Shown here: piece by piece, positions 1 to 12,155 of the stretch
Position numbering within the stretch: the stretch's first letter is position 1
Layout: each line of letters opens with the position of its first letter
From: Crocodylus rhombifer
Lineage: Eukaryota > Chordata > Crocodylia > Crocodylidae
Reading direction: 5' to 3'
DNA: 64,000 nt
NCBI GenBank assembly: GCA_038503035.1
Contig: JAVSML010000049.1
Coordinates: 310,001 to 374,000 of the forward strand
Made by a program: the position numbers and the translations under genes
Notes under the pieces: model-generated
Databases searched by the model: none
What the model saw: only the letters and a program-made list of their open reading frames with translations
Told to the model about the DNA's origin: nothing

Positions 1-2137
1 TCTGTCTGGCATCAGCACCTATTGATCCTACATTATGAACTCTGCTCAAATGGTAAGATATATCTGATCAGACCCAGTTAGTCTTCCTTTACCAACCATT
101 TTTACAAATCTATCTTTGTTCTGCTCTGAAGAATAATTCACCATACTGGTTATTTTTAAATGATACCTCTCATAACCCTTTACACTAATATATTAATATT
201 AGTTCAAAAGAATCAGGAACAGGTTTGAAAGAAACCTCAAGAGGTCACCTAGTACAATCCTTTACTCAAGTCAGGATGAAACCTTCTAAAACCATTCCTA
301 CCAAGTATTTCTTTAACCTGTATTTAGGTTTAATCAGAAGTTCTAATGAGGGAGACTCTAGGTAAAAGCAGCAGAGAAGTTTCCCCCTTCATCTTTATGC
401 AAAGGCAACATGTAGGGGAGATATGGGGGCGGGCATGTGCCCCCCTGACAGGGCTACTGCCAACGCCACCAGTGGCACCTGTGGGAGCTTGCCAGCTCCA
501 GCCCCACCACTGACACTGCCACCGGTGCCTGCAGGAGCTCGCCAGCTCCTCCCCTGCTTCCAACATCATTGACAGCACCTGCAGGAGGCACCAGTCACCC
601 ATGTCTTTATCCAAACTCTGTCAAACTCCTTTCCTTCTTCTCCCTATCCATTTTAGACCCCTCCCTTCCTTCTTTTCCCCCTTTCACTTGTGCAGCATTC
701 CCCATGCTATACCTAGTCTGAATTAACCTAGTCATCAGGGCTGAAACCTGCACATGGGGTAAAACTCATTAACACAAGTATGACCATGAGTCTCAGTGTG
801 AAATCTCAGTTCACTTAATGACCATTACATCATTTGTTTTATTATTAATTGCCATTTTATACCATTCTGGGCCAAATAATCCCCTTCTGGCATCCTAAAC
901 AGCCTGGCTATATTTCCAAACAGTTAAGAGAGCAGACTTTACACTCTTCATCTACTATACCTTGCAAGATTTAAACATACATTTGGATGTGCTTTGTCCA
1001 CAAAAATCTGCTTTTGTGTGTGCTGAAGCACATTTCCATGTGCAATTGATATGCATATATTTTAGTAGATGCCAATAATGCATTCACATTTGAGAATCTG
1101 GTCTTTCATTTTACTTAAACAATTTGGCTTTGACCTGAAAAAAGATTTAATGATGTAACTTAGATAAACTAAGCAGTATCTAAGAACCAAACATGGACAG
1201 ATATATATATCTATATATATATATAGATACATATATCTATATAGTTAAAAATTAAAAAAATATTAATAAATCTCCATGGCAGTTTCCTATTCTAGTTTCT
1301 CCAAAATATCCTTCAGTTGTTCAACTACATACTACTATCTTTAGTAGTCTTTAGATTAGGCTGCATTTAATTGACAAATGTTTTCAGTAAAAAAACCCAG
1401 AAACTAATAAATAAATATTTAAGCATATACATAAAACTGGAGTTGCACAGGATAGTCACTGACACAAGTAAAAGAGCAGAAACGATCAAGGCCCTTTTAA
1501 AAATTGCATAAGCAATAGTTCTCCCCCTATTATCTTTCTTCCTGTATGAATCACAATCACAGCTTCCCTTGATTCTTTTCTTGTAGGTATTAGAGCAATT
1601 AACTTTTTCTTTGGCAGTCTCTAAAGAATTGTAAGACCTTGAAACATTTTATTTTACAGGGATTTTTTTCTTTTTTTTACATAGCTAACATCCCTACAGA
1701 TCTTGAAGCATCATCTCTCTGCTTCCCTGACTCTCCCATCAAACACAGCAGAATGCTAACATTCCTTAGGGCTTTAACCAGGGTATTCTTAACATTTTCA
1801 TTACAAGCTAGGGCAATCTATCCACAAGTGAACAATGTTTCAGTAAAACTGAATAATGTACCTCCCCTATATTCAGAAACCATGTTATTAGAACAAGACA
1901 TGGGTATTTCTCCTAATGCAAATATCAGAGATATTAGCTTTCTGATACTATCAGAAAGGCAATTATCAAGAATATTGGTTTCTTATACATTTCCTTCTTT
2001 AACTTCTTATTCTGTGACCAGTTACCCTGCTTAAGCTTTGAAATACTTTATATACTTCTTAATCTCTTATACAAATGAGTTTCATGTCAGTGGAAATCAA
2101 ACCCCAGTGAAATATTAGTCCTGTAGACTATCCTTTT
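1..2137. other. AT-rich unique DNA, no gene seen
   Basis: No recognisable exon or mobile element is seen. A 131-residue open frame at 1639-2034 on the + strand has no family motif, signal peptide or clear splice context and is of a length expected by chance. A short GC-rich patch at 420-560 contains repeated GCCAGCTCC-type words. Confidence 0.6.
1200..1246. repeat. (AT)n-type microsatellite
   Basis: Alternating TA/TC dinucleotides (TATATATATC and its complement) form an imperfect simple repeat that can fold back on itself. Confidence 0.9.
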
Positions 2138-2191
2138 CCAAGTATGATGTCCTAATTCCAATCTATATTGAAACTAGGACATCATACTTGG
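2138..2191. repeat. Short perfect hairpin
   Basis: CCAAGTATGATGTCCTA at 2138-2154 is matched without error by its reverse complement at 2175-2191, leaving a 20-nt loop. The 17-bp stem ends exactly where the next MITE begins. No function is evident. Confidence 0.85.
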
Positions 2192-2441
2192 GTGTATACA
2201 TGTACATTAAAGCACTTTTCCTAAGGCTCATTAAATTTAGTACTACCAATGTGAGGTACTAAATTAATGTGCATTAGGCTGCCTTAATGCACAGGTGCAC
2301 AAGCACATGCTTTTTAGGTGATGCTTAATGTGCCGTATCCTATTTTACTGTGCATTAGCATGATAGCACGGTTTTTTATGCACAGCTGTAATGTACAGTA
2401 AATAAGCTACTGCTCATTAAAGCACATGTGTAGACATGCCC
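2190..2441. mobile_element. Palindromic MITE, TCTACATG-type ends
   Basis: The ends are imperfect inverted repeats (GGGTGTATACATGT on the left, GGGCATGTCTACACATG read inward from the right). The interior repeats the words GCATTAA and GCACATTAA in both orientations. A possible 3-bp TTG duplication flanks it at 2188-2190 and 2442-2444. It aligns with the interrupted copy at 25497-27085 in opposite orientation. The short length, lack of coding capacity and palindromic build indicate a non-autonomous DNA transposon, probably Harbinger-like (Chompy-like in crocodilians); the superfamily is inferred. Confidence 0.75.
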
Positions 2442-2599
2442 TTGTGTTGTATTTTTATTCATTGTTGTACTGTAGCATGTTGGGGTCCCAGGGGCTACTG
2501 TGATGTCCTTGGTTGTTCTGCAGTCATGCCCCATTCTGCCCCTAAGGTGCCTTCCATTCATCTCACCTGCCATGCTTTCATGTAATAATAACATTAAAA

Positions 2600-3315
2600 G
2601 GGAGACAGCCCTAGTCTAGCTGAACCCCCAGTCTAGCTGAACCCCCACTGGAGTTCCCCAGCACTCTATTGGTCTCTATTATGCCCTCCGGATCAAAAGG
2701 CCCTCTTGACTTTAGGTCCCTCGCTGGGCCTCTTTTTCCTCAGTCCTCTCACTGGGCCTCTCTTACTATGACACTGAGGATCACCTACAGCCTAACAGCT
2801 AATTGTATGGCCCCATTCCTCCCCTACACCATGCCCCCAAGCCTTGTGGGTGTTACTGTAATGCTGTTCACCTGTTGGGGGTTTGGCCTCCTTGGCTGCC
2901 ACCCCTTTTCTCTCAGCTAGGCCTTCTAGCCTGGGCCCACTGTATTGGATCTGGTTTTGAGGTACAATCTTTGATCTAGCCCTTTCCAGCACTGGGCCCC
3001 TGGCCCCTGTCTGGCTGCAGCCCCAGGCCCCTGTCTGGTTCTGTGGCCTCATGTTCTGTCAGCTCAAGGCTCAACTGCTTCTCCGGGATCAACTCTCACA
3101 AGGGCCCTGAGCCTGCCCCTGGCAGGACTCAAGGCAGTTGTGTGCCCCTAGGGCACTAATGGGATACTACCGTATACTACCCCTTACAGTCCCAAATCAA
3201 ACTACCAGTGCTAAACTGGAACTCAACCCATAAGACCCGGGCTATAACAAACTCACCCCTGTGGGGTTACCAACATCAACACAACATCAAAAGGGGAAGC
3301 AACCATCTGCCCCTT
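2600..3315. other. GC-rich patch, probable unclassified repeat
   Basis: Base composition shifts to C/T-rich. A 17-bp unit AGTCTAGCTGAACCCCC occurs twice in tandem (2613-2629, 2630-2646), and CTGGGCCTC and GGCCCCTGTCTGG recur at 2700-3050. Together with 4054-4560 it may form one older element split by the hAT-like insertion at 3316-4053, but I could not name the family. Confidence 0.45.
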
Positions 3316-4053
3316 TAAGGTTAAGTACAGAAAGTCAAAAAGCTTGAGGCTGAATTGATTCAGTCTTTGCAGGTTAGTTTAAATTGCACAGATTAAATTG
3401 AAACAGAAGTGAGCAGATATTTACCTTTGATTCAGGAAATTAAGCTACTACATGCCTTCAGTGGCTCAGATGAGAAGCTTGGGGGGGGTGCTAGAGCACA
3501 GTTCTGTGGCTGTGTGTTCACTCCTTCCTGCTGCCCCTGAAGTCTCTGAGATTTGCAGTCCAGAATTACAATAGCAGGACTCTGCACGGTTGCTCACCAC
3601 TTCCTTTTCCGGGTGCCTCTGGGATTTGTAGTCCACAGTTGCAGCCAGCACTAAGTTTGAGTGAGGGAAGGGCTGTTTAACCCCCCACCCTGACCCCAGT
3701 TGGGGTTTGCTGTGGGGGCAGTCCCCCCCTTCCTGTACACTGGATTGCATCCCCAGCCCCAGTGCTTGCCCCACTCCTTTGTCAGCCAGCCCTCTCTGGA
3801 GCAGACAGTCCAGCCCAGGGCTGCAAAGCATGCTGGGGGATTGTGATTTAACTTGAACCAGGAAGGGGTCTGGGACAGAAGTTTCATAAACCAGTTTGAC
3901 CCAAATCAGTTAAGTCTGATACTATATTCAACCAGGTATATTTTAAATCAGTTTCAGCCATTTTCAAACTTGTTTATATGCCCTGAACATCTGTTCTGAT
4001 CCAGGTTTCTGATCACTTAAACTGGTTTATGTATAACTTGTGTCCCTAGCCTG
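3316..4053. mobile_element. hAT-like non-autonomous element, copy 1
   Basis: This copy shares both ends with the element at 25692-27026: the left end continues into GAATTGATTCAGTCTTTGCA, the right end has AAACCAGTTT-type palindromes followed by GTGTCCCTAGCCTG. Its left terminus is eroded (TTAAGTACAGAAAGTCA where copy 2 reads CTAGGGACAGACATTCA). The interior is GC-rich with no transposase motif. A CAGGG-type terminus suggests hAT. No clear target duplication is visible. Confidence 0.6.
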
Positions 4054-4186
4054 AGATGGAAAGCTTTCCCTCACCTCTTAGCTAGGATAACCTCCAGCCC
4101 TGGGCTATATCCCCATGTGCTCCTTGGGCCATAGCAGAGACTCACATGCAGCACAGCTGTCCTTCCAGCATTCTTTGGTAGTGCCT
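4054..4186. other. GC-rich flank, possible continuation of 2600-3315
   Basis: C/T-rich sequence directly right of the hAT-like copy, similar in composition to the patch on its left. No coding signal. Confidence 0.3.
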
Positions 4187-4331
4187 GGCATCTTCTCCCA
4201 GTCCACCCAGTATGTAAAGTTAAAATTCATTCTTTTCCTGACTTGAACAAAGAAAATAACAAATGGATGCCTTCACCTCAGATCCACCTGCCCCAGGAAT
4301 GATTCCCTCAAGATTGCTCAATCCATACCCT
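4187..4331 (+). repeat. 145-bp direct repeat, left copy
   Basis: Starts GGCATCTTCTCCCAGTCCAC and ends at CATACCCT. It is repeated at 4731-4875 with about three differences, an offset of 544 bp. Such high identity in a window of otherwise old repeats implies a recent local duplication. Confidence 0.9.
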
Positions 4332-4730
4332 GCAGCTTGCTAGCCTGAGCCTTGGGCTTATATGCCTCCCTGGGCCCTGCTTCCTTCTGGTCAGGAGACT
4401 ACCCTGGGCTGTCCACAGGTGCCTGCTAATTGACCTCATTTGCCAAATTGCCATGGTGACCTGTAGCTGCTGTGCCCCTCCTGGCCTGCAGTGCTTCCCT
4501 TCCTGGTCTGCTTTTTTTTAAAGGAACAGAGAGCCAGGGACCACAGGCAGTCTCTTACATCTATATGGAAATTCCTTAGAATGACCTACTCTATTGAATT
4601 ACTTTCAGGGAATTGTAGGTGACTTGATTCCATACTACATGGTGGAAAAAAGGGTTATTGTGGGGTAGAGAAAAACTGATTATGAAAAGGTTTCAGTAGT
4701 AAATCATCTACTAGTAATAGCCTTTAAGCA
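4332..4730. other. Spacer between the direct repeats
   Basis: GC-rich at left (4332-4560), then AT-rich with no recognisable element. Confidence 0.5.
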
Positions 4731-4875
4731 GGCATCTTCTCCCAGTCCACCCAGTATGTAAAGTTAAAATTCACTCTTTTCCTGACTTGAACAAAGAAAA
4801 TAACAAATGAATGCCTTCACCTCAGATCCACCTGCCCCAGGAATGATTCCCTCAAGATTGCTCAAGCCATACCCT
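4731..4875 (+). repeat. 145-bp direct repeat, right copy
   Basis: Near-identical to 4187-4331 in the same orientation. The right flank (4876 onward) differs from that of the left copy, so the repeat boundary is sharp. Confidence 0.9.
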
Positions 4876-5730
4876 ACCTGGAGACCCAGTTGCACTTCTG
4901 TGACCAAGTCAGCTCTTACCCCTTCTACAACAAGATATCAATACCTACTGACAGAGTACAGCATTATAGACAAAAACTGCCAACCACTAACAATGACAGT
5001 GAAAAAAAATCACGGCACTAAATTATCCTGTTACGAAGAAAATACTATTGTAATCCAAAATTGTATTAAAACTGTTTTCAGTTTTAGAAGTTACTTGATT
5101 TAAAATAACCTTGAAATAAATACAATGACTTTGATCCATAAACCTTATTTGGAGAGAACAGTGGTAAGGAAAAGATGAATTGATATGTGTTCCTTTTGTG
5201 AAGGCTTTGAGAGGTAACAAGCATCAAATCATATTTTTTGTCCACCCCACTCTTACATATTCTATTCTGTTAATTCCTTTAAGAAAAAGTATTGTTCTGA
5301 AGTTAAACTAAAGAATAAAGAAAATACAATCATTTTTACTTTTTTGTTTCTTAGCTGATGTATTCTTCCATTTGTGCCACAAATAATGCAATTTGCTTCA
5401 TTTTATAAATGCAAAATCTTAAAAATGGATTTAGGTTTTTAAAAGCAAGCAGGTAGAAGAAATGAAAATCTGACCTATTTGATACATCCTGTAGTTCATT
5501 CTTGTATTTCATGCAGTACAAACTGTATGTGGTTAATAGTGGTATTTCATGGTCTCCAAGCAGCAAAAACCTCATTCAGAACAAGGACCTAGGTTGTAAT
5601 AGGCCTGGATATTTTCACACTTGAGGAGGATACTTGCATGAGGCACCCACTATGGGGAATAAAGGCATTTTAAACTTAAATTAGTTGTTTTCAGGTTATA
5701 GGATATTCATCCCTAACTCTGTAGTCGTAC
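4876..5730. other. AT-rich unique DNA
   Basis: No gene or element recognised; open frames are short and lack family motifs. Confidence 0.6.
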
Positions 5731-5922
5731 CACTGACATCTACATGAGCAGCGGACTGCACAGTTGCATAGCCAAGTACTAAATGACTGCACAGTAACTG
5801 GTGTTAATGCACAGTAACATCTCCACATGGTTTTTCCCCCCCAACACTAGTGTGCAGTAGCAACGAGCTGCTGCGCAGTAGTTCGTTACTACTGTGCAGT
5901 TGTCTATCATGTAGATGCAGCC
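5731..5922. mobile_element. Palindromic MITE, TCTACATG-type ends
   Basis: Both ends carry CATCTACATGA as an inverted repeat (left at about 5737, right read as CTGCATCTACATGATAG). The interior has repeated CTGCACAG/ACTGTGCAGT words on both strands, as in the copies at 18493 and 46841. Non-autonomous. Confidence 0.75.
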
Positions 5923-5934
5923 ACTGTCAGTTGG

Positions 5935-6075
5935 GACAAATCTTTTAGCCACTTTGTCACTCTTCCTTATGATAAAATAGAGCTAAAGATAAATCTAAGA
6001 ATTGTTGTGAGGATTAATTATATCACGGTTGTCAAGCTCTTCAACTATGAAGAGTACTATCATTAACTGCTAATT
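5935..6075 (+). repeat. MIR-like SINE 3' part
   Basis: The order of phrases GACAAATCTTTTAGCC, TGATAAAATAGAGCTA, GTTGTGAGGATTAATTA and a CTCTTC..TATGAAGAGTACTAT tail follows the 3' half of tRNA-derived MIR/CORE-type SINEs (the cognate phrases being GGGCAAGTCAC, TGTAAAATGGG, GTTGTGAGGATTAA and GAAAAGCACTAT). The 5' tRNA-like part is missing. Confidence 0.65.
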
Positions 6076-8486
6076 GGTAGGGATAAGTCAGAGCCTGCCA
6101 GTCCCACCACTCCCTGAGACAACTGGCTAGAACAGCAGCAGCTAGAAAAATGAAGAGGTGGGGAAATATGGAAACTGCAGACCCCCAGGTATCTATTTCA
6201 AAAGCACAGAGTACCCTTTTTCCTACAAGAACAAGAGGAATGTGATCAGGAAACCAGTCTCATCAGTTTGACTTTTCTATTCATGAAGAGGAGAGCATCA
6301 ACCCTTCACAGGAAAAAAAAATATATATCAGTGCCTGGACATTCACTCATATATCTGAAATCCAGATTTCAAAGCTACTTGTCATGGGCTGTCATCTGTG
6401 TCCTTTCAGTCTCTCCTTTCATACTACCACTCTTCATTTCCCTACCCTTTCTCTCTGACAGTTATGTTTCTGTATCATGCCAGTCTACTTGCACACAAAT
6501 ACTGTATCTAAGCAAGTGCTATTTTTATCATGACTCACCAAAGTGCCCGATACTGAAGGGATCCAATATCTTTACTAGACAAAACTAAACAAGAATTTGG
6601 GAGTATACTTTGTTGCACATTGTCACAGCACAGGGGAGAATATCTGTTTCTGATAAGGTGGTTTAAATGAGTATTTATTGTAACTGAACTACATAGGTAC
6701 TTCAGTATATTATCCATCAAAACATTTTCCTTGAATAAACTGGGGAACCAGATGGGTTAAAAGGGTTGTAATTCAGAGAAGTAGCCTTTCATTTACAGGT
6801 ACCTCAATGTCACAAAATCTAATGCTTATTTAGAAAGGACAAAACACTTGGCTCTTAGGGAAACTTATGAATAAGTCCCTGTGGATTTATAAAACCTCAG
6901 TCATGACTATAGTAACACAAGTGAGGCCACTGATTGAGTGGGCATGAGCAAGAAGCCACTCAAACCACAGCAGTTCGTTGAATCAGTTAGATCTGTATTG
7001 ACAAATGTATACTGTAGTTGCAGGGGGAGCTACTGCTTAGTGGTGTGTAGCAGTTCTTATGAACTAATCACCCGAGCTTTGACCCGGAATGAAATAGGAT
7101 TAATGTTGGACTAGTTTTGCTACTCTTGTACACAGTTTATAGTGATACAGTTGTTACATCTACGTTCACTATAGGGGAGTTGATTACAATACTAATGCTT
7201 CTTTAGCTTCTCAATTTCTCTGGAAAATAAGGATTGTCATCCCAGCATTGGCACTGAGGCAGTAAACTCCATTAATTTATGGTTACGGTAAGAACATATT
7301 TTCCAAAATAGTAAAGATGATCAAAAGGGGAAGAAAAACAAACAAAAAGCACTACAACCATATCTACAATTACATTTTGGACAGTCATTATGTGACGAAT
7401 TGATTTTTTAGTCTTTTCTTGGCATATCCCCTCCTCCCAGTAGGATCCATACCAGATTTGGATTGATAGCTTGAAGGGCCTAAGATCTAGGCTGATGTAA
7501 ATAAACAAAAAACAAAAAACGGGGAGGGGGCGAGCAAAAGATGCTTGTAATACTGCTGTGTTATTCTGTGTAGAATAATAAAGCAGAACCTAAATAATTT
7601 TTGTGCTCTCGAAGTAAAAGATTTTCTCCTCTTCTGCTTTAAATTTATAGGAGTAAATTGTGGTTTTATAATGTGTCTGTGTGTAGCCACACTTCCAGGA
7701 GAGGAAACAAACCTCCAAGTTACAATTCCTTCCTTGTTCCAGGGGATTAATAAAGTACTACTGACCTACTAGAAGAGCACATTACTTTCTCCATCCATGT
7801 GCAGGCACAGCTCTGCTGTGGAGCACTGGGAGCAAAGGCATGATTCCCCAGCTAGCCTGTCTTGCCTGTTGGCTCAGGGGACAGCTATTGAATAAGTTCA
7901 AACTGCTTTCATACCTTTGCTGGCACAGAATGACTGGGCATCACAGTATGGAAGTAGTGAAAACTCATTTCTCTGTACACCTCTACTGACTATTCAGTCT
8001 AATTTCAAATCTAGACATTAGTTATTATTTAATATGAATATTTCAGTAGCACTCAAAGGCTCCAATCAAAATTAGGGATTTGTTTTTCTGGCTAATTTAT
8101 ATTCTTGCATTAGGTGACATAGACCTTGTCTCTTGGTAGGCTTGAAATTTAATGCAGGTCTAAGCATTTAACCCTTTTAAGATGTGTGGATAATGTTATT
8201 CAAGACAGAGTGTTTTTTTTAGTCTATTAGGAAATTAGGCTTGGTTCATCTGAAAATACTAGTAACCATATGTCATATCCATATTTATTATTTTTTAAAT
8301 GTCTTATTAAAATCTTTAAAAGATCTTTACTATTTTATTATCTTATTATTTTTAATATCTTATTAAATCGTTTATTTAAATTTTTAATATAGATTTTAAT
8401 ATAGGTTTTTAATATAATTTTTAATAAAAATCAGTAATGTATATTTGAATGGTACAATAGTACACAATTTTAAATACTTCCCCAGT
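6076..8486. other. AT-rich unique DNA
   Basis: No gene recognised. 8270-8430 is extremely AT-rich low-complexity sequence built from TTATTAAA and TTTTAATAT words. Confidence 0.6.
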
Positions 8487-9170
8487 GCCTGTGTCTATAT
8501 GTGCATTAGATCTGGAAGCAGTTTACTTGTGAGTAAACTACTCTCAAGTAAATGCTCCTGGGCAGGAGTGTGGGGAAGAAGGGGCAACTTTGCTGCTAAT
8601 GTCAGCAAACTGCTCCTGCTCCCTGTGACCCTGGGATGGGTACCTGCTGCTGTGGGCTTCCCCTGGGTGCTAGCCCAGGGGCTGGCAGGAAGCACCGGAC
8701 CAGGAGACAGCTGTGTCCTGACCAGGGGTGGGAAATTGCAGCCTGCCCCCAGGGGAGGTTGCTGCTTGCTGTTGGGGCAGGGACAATGTCCCTCTGCCCC
8801 AACATCAGGGAGCTCCTGGCCCTGGCTCCCTGACTGGAGGCAGGGGACTTGGAAGGAGCTGCGGAGGAGGGGCAGGTTCCACCTTCCTGCCTCGATCTGC
8901 CAGTGGGGCAGCCGGCAGTTAGCCCACTGCTAACTGCACTGCCAGCATGTCCGAGTGGGGGCCTGGGACCTACCCCACTCCTGCAGCTCTTTCCAAGCCC
9001 TGTGCTTCAGTCACTTGATTGGGGCACGGGGTTGGGACCTGCCCCTGACTGGGATAGTTCCCAGACCCCACTCTGCCAGTGTGGGGGTGGGGGGGGCTGG
9101 AAAGCCTGTTCCCCATGCAGCTCTGTGATCATGGAGCTGTGGGGGGAACAGGCTGGAGAGCTGACTGGAG

Positions 9171-9242
9171 AGATCCTTATCTCCCAGGATCTCCCAGCAC
9201 CAGCCCCACTGTCACAGAGCTGGTGCTGGGAGATAAGGATCT
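9171..9242. repeat. 24-bp inverted repeat with internal duplication
   Basis: The right arm (9219-9242) is the exact reverse complement of AGATCCTTATCTCCCAG plus CACCAGC. In the left arm (9171-9204) those two parts are separated by a 10-nt tandem duplication, GATCTCCCAG. Confidence 0.9.
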
Positions 9243-9274
9243 CCCACCCCCAGTTGTGATAGAAAAAGTGGGGA

Positions 9275-9302
9275 CTGGGAGATAAGAATTCTTATCTCCC
9301 AG
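9275..9302. repeat. 28-bp perfect palindrome
   Basis: The half-site CTGGGAGATAAGAA is followed immediately by its exact reverse complement, centred on GAATTC. It reuses the GGAGATAAG word of the adjacent inverted repeat. Confidence 0.95.
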
Positions 9303-9628
9303 CTTCTGTTCCCAGATTGTGATGGAGTGGGGGACTTGGGCCTCCCTGCTGCTGGGGTAGGGGGACATAGTCTCTAGCTGGGCTCCGGTGGCAGAGCTGA
9401 CCTGGTAGCAGGCATCAATCTCCTTCCCCTTGGTGGCCACCTGGAGAGCAGATTTACTCTCAGTCAGGCATCTATATGAGTACTACTGCATAGTAAGTAA
9501 TCACGAGTAAATTTGCTAGTTGCATTTGCAGGTAGCTAATTTACCCATGATTAGTGAGGTTTACTGTGCAGTGAGCATGTGCATAGTAAACTATTCTACT
9601 GAGCAGTAAAGTGTCTCATAGAGACAGT

Positions 9629-10638
9629 CTTAAATCTAATCTGTTAACAGATATATTTTTGAGTTGGCTTACATTCAACAGTGCTGTTCAAACCAGGAAG
9701 TTAATAGACAATGGCTTTTTTACCTGACCTCAGATAAGTCCCTTAGGTTTTCCAAAGGATAGAGAAGTTTTTAAATGGGGCAACTAAATTGAACTTATGA
9801 ACATACCACATCCAAAGGTCTTATAAACATTATCCATAAGCTTGCAAGGACAAGACTACGTGGGTTGGGATTTTTACCTTACTGTATTTTTATTGTTTAG
9901 GAATATTCATTTTAATCAAGAAGCTTTAGAAATAAAATGAACTTAATTATAATAAGGGTTCAGTGCAATATAACTTACTGCCAGTTGGTGAATAAGAAAC
10001 AACTTTAACGAGGTTAAGAGGGTCTTGTCCTCCATCCCGTGCGCACTAGGAATGCCATAGACAACTACCAGTCACAGCATCCATGAAGCTCTGATCCAAC
10101 TTCCTTAAATGGCTGGGGCAGTACTGAGAAATGGGGAAATGGTCCCCAGGGCAGAAAAGACAAGGAGCAGAGAGCAGACTGCCACCAGGACATACCTTCT
10201 ACTGACTGCAGAGAACAGTGTACAAGTCTATCCTTTGGTCAGAATGCTGTGGGACTGGGAAGTGCTTTGGAAGGAATATGCAGTTGCTATAGAAGAATAA
10301 GTGTCTCTCTGTAACCTAGCCCAGTGTCTCAGCTGCTGTGAACCTTTCTACCTTAGTTGCATGTTGTCTGCTGCCCACCTTCTGAGTTGAGACAAGTTTT
10401 GGAGGCAGTCCATCTCTTTGGTTCAGGACAACAGACTAACAGAAGGGGGTTTCCCTCCATCCTCCGCCTCTTTTAATCCAATTACCTAAGCTCCCTGATG
10501 GAGGGACAGGGTAGAAACCAAGCAGGTTTAAGAATCCAGGGAGGATGATAACAATCACATGAATACAAAAGGAGGCTCATTTTGTGTTTTGGGCTGACAC
10601 AAAACAGGGAGGGGAGAGGAGGAGGACTGGATTTAGAA
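9629..10638. other. Unique noncoding DNA
   Basis: No element or exon recognised. Confidence 0.55.
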
Positions 10639-10780
10639 CAGTAGTTCTCAACCTCATTAGATTCAAATCACCTTTCACTGAACTCAAGGCAGCCCTGGGG
10701 AAATGACAGCTCTAGCTCTTGCAGCAAAATGCAACATGTAACTAGGTCCTCTCTCTCTCCCCACATCCCCTTCCTGTAAG
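10639..10780 (+). mobile_element. Possible hAT terminus
   Basis: CAGTAGTTCTCAACCT at 10639-10654 resembles the CAGTGGTTCTCAACCT end common to Charlie-type hAT elements, followed by typical AAATCACCTTTCACTGAACT sequence. No matching right terminus was identified; the end coordinate is a guess. Confidence 0.4.
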
Positions 10781-12155
10781 TGGACTCATATTTAACTCTG
10801 CTTCCCCAAGGTAAAGTAGTAGGAGCGATCATGATTTAGTGCCCCTCCCTCACCTCTTTTTTCAACCAGGTTTCAAGGCTGTGTCTAAGAAGCCATCCAC
10901 ACCTCTGTGAAACCCACTCAACAAATCACTCAAATGACATGCTTTACTTCTCTGACACTGGGAGAGACATCCCTGCTTGTAAGAAGTTACTCTTTGTATC
11001 TCCATTTAAAGCAGACAAGGAGGTAGCTAAACTGACAGTGGGGCAGGGAGATGGGAGTGACCTGGGTAAGGGTCATCCCAGATCAGACAGAAGTCATATT
11101 GCTTTCTGTAGCCAATCATAGGATTTGGCAACCTTTACATATCTGCATTTTTGACAGGGTGCATCTCTGGCATTTGTCCTTCAGATTTGGTCTACGTTTG
11201 GATAGATTAATTCAACCTGCTGTTAAATTATTAGGTAGCATCCATAGAGAAGAAGCTGCAAACAGCACATTCAAATGCAATCTCACATTCACCACCAACA
11301 GCTATATCATTTCAAGTTTGGCATTCTATGTCAAATCCTGTTGCAAAGTGCCTTTTAAGTAATATATGAACACCAGAGCATCACAATTTACTGGCTTCGG
11401 TTAGTTTCAAGATAAAATTGAAGATATTAATGTTGACTTATACAGCATGCTTACACTGCCCTCCATACCAAGCCCAGGAGTGTCACCAAGAAACACCCTC
11501 CATCCATTTGTTCCTATTCAGTGCATGCAACCTGGGAATTAGGTAATTCACATGCGTGTGAGCAGTCCTTGACTCACACCAACAAGTGTGCTCAAGACAA
11601 ATGGCCTGAGACTTCCCTATAGCCCTTGTCCCACCCATTTGAGCAATTCCTAATACCATATTACTGCAGTTAAAATTCAACAGAGGTCCCTGAGATAGAG
11701 CCTACTCAGCTTAAGAGCTTCTGGCATACAGTTTTCTTTCTACACACTTTGAAATTTACTTGTCTTCCTCAAGTCCAAAACAACACTATGCTATTGATCA
11801 CAGGGGATTCTGCAAAACTCATTTCTTCTCCTAGTTTTCTGAGCGAAGGGACTATGTGATGGGATAAGCATGTTTGTGTTCAGTTTGTTGGCTGGATATA
11901 AAAGCTGGATGTATAATTGGGATAAAACATTGGGATAAAAATGATGGCTGTATAGTTTATTACAGACTGTATTTAAAATCTCTGGCAAGGGTATTATATA
12001 CATGGAGAAAGTGCCTTTTATTATTCTGTACAGAACAAAATAAAGATGAGTAATGTCTGGATGCAGCTGTCTAGTTTGACCTTAAAGAGTTTTTATTTAA
12101 CCCTTTATTTCTGTGGTGTTCCTTTAGGCTAAAGTGTTAATATCTGCCTAGGGGA
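10781..12155. other. Unique noncoding DNA
   Basis: No gene seen. Confidence 0.55.

Larger units (their letters stand above)
8487..9628. mobile_element. MITE-like element with GC-rich core
   Basis: The left end (CTGTGTCTATATGTGCATT) and right end (CTGTCTCTATGAGACACTT read inward) resemble the MITE termini elsewhere, with GTTTACT/AGTAAAC words near both ends. Between them lies about 900 bp of GC-rich DNA with internal palindromes at 9171-9302. No transposase is seen. It could instead be two separate small elements (8487-8560 and 9450-9628) flanking unrelated DNA. Confidence 0.5.

Noticed and set aside
1639..2034. 131-residue open frame on + strand
   Set aside because: No domain, no signal peptide, no splice context; similar lengths arise by chance in 64 kb.
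8445..9259. Several overlapping 60-160 residue frames
   Set aside because: They sit in the GC-rich core of a MITE-like element where stops are rare; frames overlap in several phases.
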